In this document: positions 1-6,959 of the stretch, piece by piece
How the letters are laid out: each line of letters begins with the position of its first letter
Position numbering within the stretch: the first letter of the stretch is position 1
Source: Treponema sp.
GTDB lineage: Bacteria > Spirochaetota > Spirochaetia > Treponematales > Treponemataceae
DNA: 32,700 nucleotides
Assembly: GCA_016293495.1 (NCBI GenBank)
Contig: JAEDED010000025.1
Span: 1-32,700 of the forward strand
Direction of reading: 5' to 3'
The notes under the pieces: model-generated
The model's input: the letters and a program-made list of their open reading frames with translations, nothing else
Told to the model about the DNA's origin: nothing
Databases searched by the model: none
Translations under genes and position numbers: made by a program

Positions 1-129
1 GGAACTATCTCGTCTTCAAAAAAGAAGCTGGTTGAAGCATGGATAGAAATTCATAAGGAAGAACTGATGGCAAACTGGAAACTCCTTGAAGAGGGAGAAC
101 AGTTCTTTAAAATTGAACCTTTGAAATAA
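1..129 (+). CDS. DUF4160-family protein, C-terminal end (partial)
   Basis: The frame is open from the first base of the window and ends at the TAA at 127-129, giving 42 residues. The piece SKKKLVEAWIEIHKEELMAN, a tryptophan and a final KIEPLK match the usual end of DUF4160 proteins. These are small proteins commonly encoded just upstream of a DUF2442 protein, as here with a 10-nt gap. Such pairs are often proposed to be toxin-antitoxin-like, but that role is an inference from context. The 5' part and start lie outside the window. Confidence 0.75.
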   Translation, partial: GTISSSKKKLVEAWIEIHKEELMANWKLLEEGEQFFKIEPLK

Positions 130-139
130 GGGGGCAAGA

Positions 140-397
140 ATGTTAAGACCGACAGTAATAAAAGCAATTCCCAAGGATAATTACAAACTGCTCCTTGAAT
201 TTGATAATGGTGAAAAGAAATCCTTTGATGTAACTCCCTATATTAAAGGTTCTTGGTTTGGAAAATTACATGATAAACCGTATTTTTCTTCTGTAAAAGC
301 AAACGGATTTAATATTGAATGGCCAGACGGGCAGGATATCTGTCCTGATGACTTATATTATAACAGTGTTGAATCCACTGATATCCCCCACATCTAG
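140..397 (+). CDS. DUF2442 domain-containing protein
   Basis: This 85-residue protein has the DUF2442 pattern: a short N-terminal beta region with LLLEFDNGEKKSFDVTPYI, then W-F-GKL and a C-terminal stretch around NIEWPDGQDICPDDLY. The ATG at 140 is preceded by AGGGGGC, a good ribosome-binding site. It follows the DUF4160 gene by 10 nt and the two are almost certainly co-transcribed. The TAG stop lies inside the left arm of a terminator hairpin. Family members are linked to putative toxin-antitoxin pairs, but no biochemical role can be read from the sequence. Confidence 0.8.
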   Translation: MLRPTVIKAIPKDNYKLLLEFDNGEKKSFDVTPYIKGSWFGKLHDKPYFSSVKANGFNIEWPDGQDICPDDLYYNSVESTDIPHI

Positions 398-430
398 CGT
401 TTTCACCCCAGTCTGAAAACGCTAGTTTTT
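394..430 (+). terminator. Rho-independent terminator of the DUF4160-DUF2442 pair
   Basis: There is a perfect 12-bp inverted repeat, CTAGCGTTTTCA (394-405) and TGAAAACGCTAG (414-425), with an 8-nt loop and then five T. The stop codon of the DUF2442 gene (395-397) sits in the left arm, so transcription ends immediately after the gene. Confidence 0.85.
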
Positions 431-448
431 ATTCCTACAAATGGTAAT

Positions 449-1063
449 TTGTACCACTATGCTGGGAATAATCCGGTGCGGTATGTGGATCCGGATGGAA
501 GAGAAGTAGACATAACTTTTGAAGTTACAAGTTATGAAAAAACAAGTTATGGTTGGATGGCAAAAGGTATTCTAAACGTAACCGACAGAGATACGAAAAA
601 ATCTATTTCTGTAAATGCTTATTCTGGTGGTTTGGATGCAGACCCTGAAGATGGTGTTTCACTACCTATACCTCTTGGGGAATATGATATTCTTGAACAT
701 GGAGGGAATTCTAATTTTTTCCGCCTAGAAGCAAGGGATTCTTGTTACGGCAATGATCAAGTAGATGGCATTAAAACACCCCAAGGCACTATAAGATTAC
801 ATTATAGAGGTGCAACATGTGGATGTATTTCTGTTGAAATGAATTATAGATCAGAAGAATATACAAATTTCATGAATTTTATAAAAGGTACTTCTACTTC
901 CACGGTTACTGTAATGTCAAAATCAAGAAACCCATTCAAAACTAAAGAAGATTTAACAAAATATGGTACTTTATATGTATTTCAGAGTAAGTCTATAGTT
1001 ACAAATGATTTATATGCTCCTGAACAATACAAACAAGAATATACACATCAAAGGATGAAATAA
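449..1063 (+). pseudogene. Orphan Rhs C-terminal tip with a candidate cell-wall-active toxin domain
   Basis: The frame (open from 398, no good start or ribosome site; a TTG lies at 449) begins with the end of the Rhs core, YHYAGNNPVRYVDPDGR. This is the hypervariable boundary after which Rhs/YD-repeat proteins carry their toxin. The large N-terminal cage is absent, so this is a displaced or orphan tip and not a complete gene. The following ~185 residues contain PIPLGEYDI, then RLHYRGATCGCISVE with His118 and Cys126. This order (Pro-Gly turn, LH, then GCI) resembles the catalytic core of DUF2778/L,D-transpeptidase-like effectors that act on peptidoglycan. The family call for the toxin is an inference; the Rhs boundary is clear. 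Small ORFs downstream could be immunity remnants. Confidence 0.6.
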
Positions 1064-1068
1064 AATGA

Positions 1069-1335
1069 GAGAAAAATGAAATATATTTTCATTCATGGAG
1101 TTTGAACGGAGAAAATAAGAATTGTCAGGTATATCAAAAAACTGCTAAGAACACCTTAAAGTTGCATCCTCAAAAAAAGACAATAATTACAACAAGTGAT
1201 CTTCATGTTTTAGACGGAACTACACAGTATATAATAAAAATAATTAACAGAAAGATATATTATTATGCTAATCACTATGGTAGTTACGATAAGGATTACA
1301 AGGAACTTATAGAGTTATTTAGAATCTATTTATGA
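1069..1335 (+). pseudogene. Small ORF after the Rhs tip, possibly a decayed immunity gene
   Basis: The reading frame is open from 1069 to the TGA at 1333-1335 (88 codons). The only usual starts are a weak TTG at 1102 and an ATG at 1065 that is out of frame with the body by one base and meets a stop after four codons. The encoded peptide is rich in Lys, Ile and Tyr with no family I recognise. Its place directly after a toxin tip is where Rhs immunity genes sit, so a frameshifted immunity gene is plausible but unproven. Confidence 0.35.
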
Positions 1336-1413
1336 TACCACGATTTTTTTTATTAGTGTAAACTAGCCTTTCTCCACTCCCACAAATAGGGATTTGTTTA
1401 ACGGTGGCAGGAA

Positions 1414-1619
1414 ATGGGTAAAATTTACGAGATTTTTGCTCATTTCTTGGTTTAGAAGATGCTGAAAATATGAATGTATGTTCTTGGGAAACAATATTTA
1501 ATATTGAGCCAGCTGTAATGAAGATATCTAATTTTCCAATAGGAACCGAATTGATATTGGAATATGATAGTAAAAGGAAATATTTTGTTGATAGTAATAC
1601 GGGAAAAGAGATTATGTAA
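1414..1619 (+). pseudogene. Remnant of a second small ORF downstream of the Rhs tip
   Basis: An ATG at 1414 opens MGKIYEIFAHFLV and stops at 1453-1455. The frame one base over (1422-1619) continues as a plausible protein, FLGLEDAENMNVCSWETIF and onwards, to the TAA at 1617-1619. The two frames share the region around 1440-1455, as expected of one gene with a single-base frameshift. I do not recognise the family. It may be another immunity-type gene left behind by Rhs tip exchange. Confidence 0.35.
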
Positions 1620-1654
1620 TTTTGGATGGTATAATGAATTTTTCACGGTTAGCG

Positions 1655-1800
1655 ATTGTAGCCGCGCCGGAGGCGGCCACCACAGGCAATGCCGAGGAGG
1701 CTGGAGCGAAAGCGTAATGGCGAAAAGCGCGCCCTGCCGAGCCAAGGTTTTGAGCAACGCGAAAAATGCTTGCGAAAGGCAGGGAACCGCCAACCCTAGA
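1655..1800 (+). repeat. GC-rich intergenic repeat-like segment
   Basis: About 145 bp is much richer in G and C than its flanks. It contains internal inverted pieces such as CCCTGCC (1731 region) and GGCAGGG (about 1780), and the 11-mer GCGAAAAGCGC that also occurs (minus strand) in the palindromic spacer near 12900. Short ORFs cross it on both strands but none has a ribosome site or protein-like composition. I read it as a dispersed intergenic element and not as coding sequence. Confidence 0.45.
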
Positions 1801-1817
1801 TAAAATCAAGATTCTTC

Positions 1818-1846
1818 TTGATTTATATGGCTTATTCCTATACAAT
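1818..1846 (+). promoter_or_regulatory. Sigma-70-type promoter of the HU gene
   Basis: TTGATT (1818-1823), a 17-bp spacer and TACAAT (1841-1846) lie 41 bp upstream of the HU start. The spacing is ideal and both boxes are close to consensus. Confidence 0.6.
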
Positions 1847-1887
1847 TGTTATATTCAAATCTAAAACTATTATTGTGGGAGATAATA

Positions 1888-2166
1888 ATGAACAAATCAG
1901 AATTAGTAGACGCAATCGCAAAAGATACAGGATTGTCAAAGAAAGACTCAGAAGCAGCTCTCAAAGCTACTATCGAAACAATTTCTAAAGAACTTACAAA
2001 GGGACATGACGTTTCACTCATCGGATTCGGAACATTCTCTGTAGGAAAACGTGCAGCTCGCAACGGTATTAACCCAAAAACAGGTGAAACAATCAAGATC
2101 GCTGCAAGCAAGAGCCCAAAATTTAAAGCAGGAAAAGCTCTTAAAGACAGAGTTAACAAGAAATAA
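1888..2166 (+). CDS. hup: HU family DNA-binding protein
   Basis: This 92-residue histone-like protein dimerises and bends DNA, compacting the nucleoid. The sequence shows the N-terminal helices (MNKSELVDAIAKDTGLSKKD), the hallmark GFGTFSVGKRAARNG, an arm region with INPKTGETI, and the C-terminal FKAGKALKD helix. The ATG at 1888 is chosen because GGGAG precedes it at 1877-1881; an upstream in-frame TTG would add 14 residues not seen in the family. It is monocistronic, with a promoter at 1818-1846 and a terminator after the stop. HU and IHF subunits are hard to separate by eye; the length and arm favour HU. Confidence 0.95.
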   Translation: MNKSELVDAIAKDTGLSKKDSEAALKATIETISKELTKGHDVSLIGFGTFSVGKRAARNGINPKTGETIKIAASKSPKFKAGKALKDRVNKK

Positions 2167-2197
2167 GTTAACCGCTTTTATTTAATTTTTTAGAAAG

Positions 2198-2228
2198 CCA
2201 GCTTCTTTATTGAATGCTGGTTTTTTTT
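2198..2228 (+). terminator. Rho-independent terminator after HU
   Basis: CCAGC-TTC pairs with GAA-T-GCTGG (one bulged T) and is followed by eight T at 2221-2228, 31 nt after the HU stop. Confidence 0.75.
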
Positions 2229-2299
2229 ATGCCTTCTTATTTTTATAATCCACACTATTCTCGTAACAATCATAATTTTCATAAACCCGCACTTTTTTC

Positions 2300-2344
2300 T
2301 TGCAATATTCCCCATCACACATTATAATTTGCGTGTACGTACAC
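2300..2344 (+). promoter_or_regulatory. Promoter and palindromic operator of the LacI-type regulator
   Basis: TTGCAA (2300-2305), a 17-bp spacer and a consensus TATAAT (2323-2328) are followed at once by the perfect 12-bp palindrome GTGTACGTACAC (2333-2344), which covers the expected transcription start. The palindrome fits the two-fold symmetry of a LacI-family operator, suggesting autorepression of the regulator-kinase-epimerase unit. The match of this operator to this regulator is an inference. Confidence 0.6.
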
Positions 2345-2368
2345 ACAAAACCTTAAGGAATTACGAAA

Positions 2369-3373
2369 TTGTCACTTACCATCAACGAAATTGCACAGAA
2401 AGCCGGAGTCTCAATCGGAACAGTTGATCGCGTCATTCATAACCGCGGCCGCGTTTCAAAACAGTCAATCGAAAAAATTCAGGCAATCATAGACGAGTAC
2501 GGCTACCAGCCAAACCCGATTGCGCGCCAGCTCAAGACAAAAAAAGATTTCGTAATCGGAGTCCTTCTGCCAGAACTTGGAACAGAACAGAGTTACTGGA
2601 AGTCTGTGTTCGAAGGAATGAAACGTGCGGCCGAAGAGTTTAAACTTTTCTCAATCAAATTATATTTAGTTGAATACAAGCGTCACAACAGCAAAGCCTT
2701 TGTTGAAAAAGCAAATGAATTAAGCAGAGAAAAAATCGATGCGCTTATTACAGCGCCGATTGTTGCGCCAGAAATTTTTGACATCCTTCCATTGTACGAA
2801 AAAGTTCCATACGTGTTTGTAGACTCACCTCTGGAACATGACAGGCAGATTACTACAGTTGCCCAAGATCCATATCAGGGCGGTTACTGTGCAGGACGCA
2901 TCATGGAACTTTTAGTACCTGATGCAAAGAAAATATTTTCTGTACAGATGTACGACAAGGCGCCAAACTTACACGAACGTTCCAGAGGATTTGCAGAATA
3001 TTTTAACAACGCAAAGGTCGTAAAAAACATTACATACACTGCAAAAGAATTTGGAACACAAAAAAAGTTTATTGAAGCAATTCTTAAACAGAAGCCTGAC
3101 GGAATCTTTGTTACAAATGAAGGTTCATCCGAAATTGCTGATTACTGCAGAACAAAAAATGTAAAGAAAAATTTTGCACTTATCGGCTACGACTTAATGA
3201 AAAAAAATGTTAAGGCATTAAAAGAAGGAAACATCGACTGTCTTATTTCTCAGTCTCCTCAGGACCAGGGCTATCTTGCAGTCAAAAAAATATATCAGAA
3301 GTGTCTGATAAACGAAAAAATCGAAAGAGAGATTTTCATTCCAATAAATATTTATTTTAAGGAGAATATTTAA
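2369..3373 (+). CDS. LacI-family transcriptional regulator
   Basis: The protein (334 residues) is a sugar-responsive repressor. Residues 1-50 form the LacI helix-turn-helix (SLTINEIAQKAGVSIGTVDRVIHNRGRVS); the VDRV in place of VSRV marks a known subset. From about residue 60 (FVIGVLLPE) a periplasmic-binding-protein-like effector domain follows, with the VFVDSPLE and IGYDLMKKN segments expected of that fold. The start is a TTG at 2369, supported by AAGGA at 2355-2359 and by the domain beginning there. It is followed with a 2-nt gap by the FGGY kinase and so probably controls the pentose genes. The inducer cannot be read from the sequence. Confidence 0.88.
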   Translation: MSLTINEIAQKAGVSIGTVDRVIHNRGRVSKQSIEKIQAIIDEYGYQPNPIARQLKTKKDFVIGVLLPELGTEQSYWKSVFEGMKRAAEEFKLFSIKLYLVEYKRHNSKAFVEKANELSREKIDALITAPIVAPEIFDILPLYEKVPYVFVDSPLEHDRQITTVAQDPYQGGYCAGRIMELLVPDAKKIFSVQMYDKAPNLHERSRGFAEYFNNAKVVKNITYTAKEFGTQKKFIEAILKQKPDGIFVTNEGSSEIADYCRTKNVKKNFALIGYDLMKKNVKALKEGNIDCLISQSPQDQGYLAVKKIYQKCLINEKIEREIFIPINIYFKENI

Positions 3374-3375
3374 CA

Positions 3376-4968
3376 ATGGCAGAAACAAAGGAACTTATCC
3401 AGAGCGGAAACGCAATCCTCGGAATTGAATTTGGTTCAACAAGAATCAAGGCAGTTTTAATCGATGAAAACCACACACCTATCGCAGGTGGCGCACATGA
3501 TTGGGAGAACAGATTAGAAAACGGCATCTGGACTTATTCCCTCGACGATATTCTTACAGGCCTTTCAAGCTGTTATGCCGACTTAAAAAAAGACGTACAG
3601 ACAAAATACGGAATCAAACTTACAAAAATCAAAGCACTCGGAATCAGTGCAATGATGCACGGCTATCTAGCATTCGACAAAAATGACAAACTACTCGTTC
3701 CATTCAGAACATGGAGAAATACAATCACAGGTCAGGCATCAGAAGAACTTTCAAAACTTTTCGGATATCCAATTCCTGAACGCTGGAGCATTTCACACTT
3801 CTATCAGTCGATCTTAAACAATGAAAGTCATGTAAAAGATGTTGCATTCTTTACAACACTTGCAGGTTTTATCCACATGCTTTTGACAGGCGAAAAGGTT
3901 TTAGGAATCGGTGATGCGTCGGGAATGTTCCCTGTAGAATTTGCAACTAAAACTTACAACGCAAAAATGTGCGCACAGTTCAACGACCTTATCAAATTAA
4001 AAGGGGTATCACAGAAACTTGAAAACCTTCTTCCAAAAGTACTCGTTGCAGGACAGAACGCAGGAACTCTTACTGCCGAAGGTGCAAAACTTTTGGACAA
4101 AGACGGCGACCTTGAACCAGGCACTCCGCTTGCTCCACCAGAAGGAGATGCAGGAACCGGAATGGTTGCAACAAACTCTGTAAAACCACGCACAGGTAAC
4201 GTATCAGCAGGAACTTCAGTATTTGCAATGGTAGTTCTTGAAAAAGATCTTTCAAAAGCCTACAGCGGAAAGATCGACCTTGTAACAACACCATCAGGCG
4301 AACTTACAGCAATGGCACACGCAAACAACTGTACCGGCGAATACGACAAATGGATCAAACTCTTCGGCGAAGCAATTACAGCCTGCGGCTTTACAGTTGA
4401 TAAAGGCACTCTTTACCAGAACCTTTTAGGCGCTGCCCTTAAAGGCGACAAAGACTGCGGTGGCTGTATTCCTTACAATTACATTTCTGGTGAATCAATG
4501 ACAGGAATCAACGAAGGCCGTCCGCTGTTCGTAAGAAAACAGAACGCTGAATTCAATCTTGCAAACTTTATGCGCGGTCAACTCTTTACTTCACTCGGCG
4601 CATTAAGAACTGGAATGGATATTCTCTTTAACGAAGAAAACGTAAAGATTGACCGCCTTACAGGTCACGGCGGATTCTTCAAGACACAGGAAGCAGGCCT
4701 TACAGCAATGGCTTCTGCAATGCACACACCGATTTCTTTAATGGAAACAGCAGGCGAAGGCGGACCTTGGGGAATGGCAGTTCTTGCAGCATATCTTGTA
4801 AAAGCAGACGGCGCTTCACTTTCAGACTACCTTGAATCAAAAGTATTCGCATCGGCAAAAACAAAAACATTCGAAGCAAGTAAAGAAGATATCGAAGGCT
4901 TTAACAAGTTCTTCGAAAACTACACAAAAGGCCTTGCAGTAGAAAGAGCCGCAATCGAAGCAATCTAA
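3376..4968 (+). CDS. FGGY-family pentulose kinase (ribulokinase/xylulokinase-like)
   Basis: This 530-residue cytoplasmic kinase phosphorylates a ketopentose with ATP. The N-terminal actin-like fold starts with ILGIEFGSTRIKAVLID (phosphate loop), and APPEGDAGTGM carries the likely catalytic Asp. TGNVSAGTSVFAMVV and the late LTGHGGFFKTQEAGLTAMAS segment form the ATP side of the C-terminal domain. The ATG at 3376 follows AAGGAG. The gene lies between the LacI-type regulator and L-ribulose-5-phosphate 4-epimerase, so L-ribulose is the most likely substrate. By sequence alone xylulokinase-like activity cannot be excluded. No isomerase (araA) is in the window. Confidence 0.8.
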   Translation: MAETKELIQSGNAILGIEFGSTRIKAVLIDENHTPIAGGAHDWENRLENGIWTYSLDDILTGLSSCYADLKKDVQTKYGIKLTKIKALGISAMMHGYLAFDKNDKLLVPFRTWRNTITGQASEELSKLFGYPIPERWSISHFYQSILNNESHVKDVAFFTTLAGFIHMLLTGEKVLGIGDASGMFPVEFATKTYNAKMCAQFNDLIKLKGVSQKLENLLPKVLVAGQNAGTLTAEGAKLLDKDGDLEPGTPLAPPEGDAGTGMVATNSVKPRTGNVSAGTSVFAMVVLEKDLSKAYSGKIDLVTTPSGELTAMAHANNCTGEYDKWIKLFGEAITACGFTVDKGTLYQNLLGAALKGDKDCGGCIPYNYISGESMTGINEGRPLFVRKQNAEFNLANFMRGQLFTSLGALRTGMDILFNEENVKIDRLTGHGGFFKTQEAGLTAMASAMHTPISLMETAGEGGPWGMAVLAAYLVKADGASLSDYLESKVFASAKTKTFEASKEDIEGFNKFFENYTKGLAVERAAIEAI

Positions 4969-4974
4969 GTTAAG

Positions 4975-5005
4975 AAGGAATTTTCGTTAAACGGAAATTC
5001 CTTTT
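4975..5005 (+). terminator. Intercistronic hairpin between the kinase and the epimerase
   Basis: A 12-bp stem (4975-4986 with 4992-5003, one T-G pair) closes a TTAAA loop and is followed by TTTT. It stands between two genes that should be co-expressed, so it may act as a partial terminator or as a 3' stabiliser that lowers epimerase dosage or protects the kinase message. Confidence 0.6.
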
Positions 5006-5020
5006 ACAAAAGAGGAAAAT

Positions 5021-5767
5021 ATGAAATCAATTTATCAGTCATTAAAAGAAGAAGCATTCGAAGCTAACATGCAGATTCCACAGAGAGGACTTGCAATTTA
5101 TACATGGGGAAACGTTTCTGCTTTCGACAAAGCACGCGGCGTTTTTGCAATCAAACCGTCTGGCGTTCCTTACGACAAAATGAAGGTTGATGACATCGTA
5201 ATCGTTGACCTTGAATGCAATAAAGTTGAAGGTAAACTCAACCCTTCATCAGACACTCCGACACATGCAATTCTCTACAAAGAATTTGAAAACATCGGAG
5301 GCGTTACACATACACATTCTCCACACGCAACAGCATGGGCTCAGGCATGCAGATGCATTCCACTTTTAGGAACAACTCACGCAGACCACAGCGCAAACCA
5401 GGTTGTATGTACACCGATGATTACAAAAGACCAAGTTGAATCAGCTTACGAAAAAGAAACAGGAATCCTTATTGCAAATACATTCCTTCATCCTGAAACA
5501 GTCGGTGCAAAGGGCTTTGACGGAAATGCTCTCAAACCTTTAGTTCCTTCAGAAAACCCGATGGTATTAGTTGCAGGTCACGGACCCTTTACATGGGGAA
5601 GCAACGCAGACAAGTCAGTTTATAACGCAGCCGTTCTCGAAGAAGTTGCAAAGATGGCATGGATGACAATGCAGATCAACCCGCAGTGGCAGCCGCTTCC
5701 GGATTATGTTCTTAACAAACACTACGAACGTAAGCATGGGCCAAATGCATATTACGGACAGAAGTAA
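5021..5767 (+). CDS. araD: L-ribulose-5-phosphate 4-epimerase
   Basis: This enzyme interconverts L-ribulose 5-phosphate and D-xylulose 5-phosphate, feeding L-arabinose (or L-ascorbate-type) carbon into the pentose phosphate pathway. The 248-residue protein has the class II aldolase/epimerase features: the substrate loop TWGNVSAFD (28-36), KPSGVPYD (45-52), SSDTPTH with the metal-site Asp78, the zinc ligands His97 and His99 in THTHSPHA, a later His in GHGPFTWG, and the family ending RKHGPNAYYGQK. The ATG follows AGAGGA. It is the last gene of the regulator-kinase-epimerase unit and is closed by a strong terminator. The ulaF and sgbE relatives share these motifs, so the exact pathway is inferred. 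Confidence 0.92.
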   Translation: MKSIYQSLKEEAFEANMQIPQRGLAIYTWGNVSAFDKARGVFAIKPSGVPYDKMKVDDIVIVDLECNKVEGKLNPSSDTPTHAILYKEFENIGGVTHTHSPHATAWAQACRCIPLLGTTHADHSANQVVCTPMITKDQVESAYEKETGILIANTFLHPETVGAKGFDGNALKPLVPSENPMVLVAGHGPFTWGSNADKSVYNAAVLEEVAKMAWMTMQINPQWQPLPDYVLNKHYERKHGPNAYYGQK

Positions 5768-5796
5768 ATAACACACAGATAAATAATACCAGCAAC

Positions 5797-5830
5797 AAAA
5801 AAAAATCCCGCTCTCGCCGGGATTTTTTTT
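5797..5830. terminator. Bidirectional terminator after araD
   Basis: An A-run, CCCG, a 7-nt loop, CGGG and a T-run give a hairpin that works on both strands between araD (plus) and the rhodanese gene (minus). Confidence 0.8.
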
Positions 5831-5920
5831 TGTTCTTATACTTTTAAAAGTGCGTTAATGTAACCTTCTTTTCTCCGCTCTAAAAAACACAAATGAAGTT
5901 AAACGAGAGTCAAGAAAATA

Positions 5921-6334
5921 CTACTTTTCAACTTTACCTTTGTAATCAAGAATCCCGCCGATTTCTACAACGTTAGTATAACCAAAATCAACAAGCTTCT
6001 GACTTGCCTGTTTACTTCTTCTACCGCTTCTGCAGTAAACATAAATGCGCTGATTTTTATCTTTCAGTAATTCTTCAGCATCTTCTTTTGTAAAAGTTTC
6101 ATTTGTTAAAAGAACGGCACCAGGAATATGACCTTCATTATATTCTTCAGGGCGTCTAGCATCAATAAGAACATAATCAGAATCATCATTAATCATGTTA
6201 ATTCCTTCTGCCATTGAAACAGAAACAAATGAGCCATCAGCATTTTTTTCTGAAGCTTTTTTATTTTCTTTTGCACCGCAGTCTGCAAATACCAGCATGG
6301 ATACAATCACTAAACCTAAAAATTTTCTATTCAT
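5921..6334 (-). CDS. Rhodanese-like domain lipoprotein
   Basis: This is an exported single-domain rhodanese of 137 residues, which could transfer or bind sulfane sulfur. After a signal peptide (MNRKFLGLVIVSMLVFADC) with a putative lipid-attachment Cys19, the rhodanese fold shows YVLIDARRPEEYNEGHIPGA and the active-site loop YCRSGRRS with its catalytic Cys. The Asp at -1 of the lipobox is unusual; spirochaetal lipoboxes are relaxed, but a plain signal peptide is possible. The start at 6334 is chosen because the longer reading would run through the upstream gene; the ATG overlaps the end of the DUF436 gene by 8 nt, implying translational coupling. The substrate is unknown. Confidence 0.82.
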   Translation of the reverse strand: MNRKFLGLVIVSMLVFADCGAKENKKASEKNADGSFVSVSMAEGINMINDDSDYVLIDARRPEEYNEGHIPGAVLLTNETFTKEDAEELLKDKNQRIYVYCRSGRRSKQASQKLVDFGYTNVVEIGGILDYKGKVEK

Positions 6335-6869
6335 ACTTTGCCCTTTCTCCTCCGACAAGTTTCGGACGACACCATGCACAAACAACATGGGCTTCTCCTA
6401 CCGTTTTCTGTTCCGGATGCACAGGAACTGCAACGTCCTTCAAATGCATTCCGATTAGAACGTCACCAATATCAATACCTGCACTCGCCTTAACATGTTC
6501 AACAACAACTGCTTTTTTAAAACCCGCATAGGCTGCAGTTGCAAACGATCCGCCAGCATGAAGCCATGGAACTACCTTTACTTCATCGTAGCCGAACTTA
6601 TCTGCACATTCTTCTTCAACAACCAGTACTCGGTTTAAATGTTCACAGCACTGACAGGCAAGATAAAGTTTTTTCTTTTTCAAAATTTTATATGCGGTTT
6701 CGAACACTGCTTTTCCGATTTCTGCAGATGAGTTTTTACCCATTTTGCCGCCTGCAATTTCGCTCGAGGAACAGCCGATTACAAACACTGAGCCCGGTTT
6801 CTGCGGATGTTCCTTTAACAAATCATTTATAACTTTTGATACTTCATTTTTGATCTGTTCAATTTCCAT
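6327..6869 (-). CDS. DUF436 (TIGR01440, YwlG-like) family protein
   Basis: The 180-residue protein matches the conserved TIGR01440/UPF0340 family of unknown function. The markers are VIGCSSSEIAGGKMGKNSS near the N terminus, the cysteine-rich LACQCCEHLNRVLVVE in the middle, VVPWLHAGGSFATAAY, and the C-terminal IGMHLKDVAVPVHP. It has no signal peptide and should be cytoplasmic. It is the first gene of a minus-strand pair with the rhodanese lipoprotein (8-nt overlap). The conserved Cys and His could suggest metal or thiol chemistry, which would fit a sulfur-handling partner, but that is speculation. Confidence 0.85.
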   Translation of the reverse strand: MEIEQIKNEVSKVINDLLKEHPQKPGSVFVIGCSSSEIAGGKMGKNSSAEIGKAVFETAYKILKKKKLYLACQCCEHLNRVLVVEEECADKFGYDEVKVVPWLHAGGSFATAAYAGFKKAVVVEHVKASAGIDIGDVLIGMHLKDVAVPVHPEQKTVGEAHVVCAWCRPKLVGGERAKYE

Positions 6870-6959
6870 AAAATGCCTCGTCTCAAAATTTTTAAAACCT
6901 ATATAATTTTACCGTTTTTTTTGATATAGTTAAATTAACACAAATAATTGGAGTAAACA

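Noticed and set aside
1452..1845. Overlapping ORFs of 77-113 residues on both strands across the GC-rich segment
   Set aside because: No ribosome sites, all frames open because of composition, and the same bases read as ORFs on both strands; this is a repeat-like intergenic segment.
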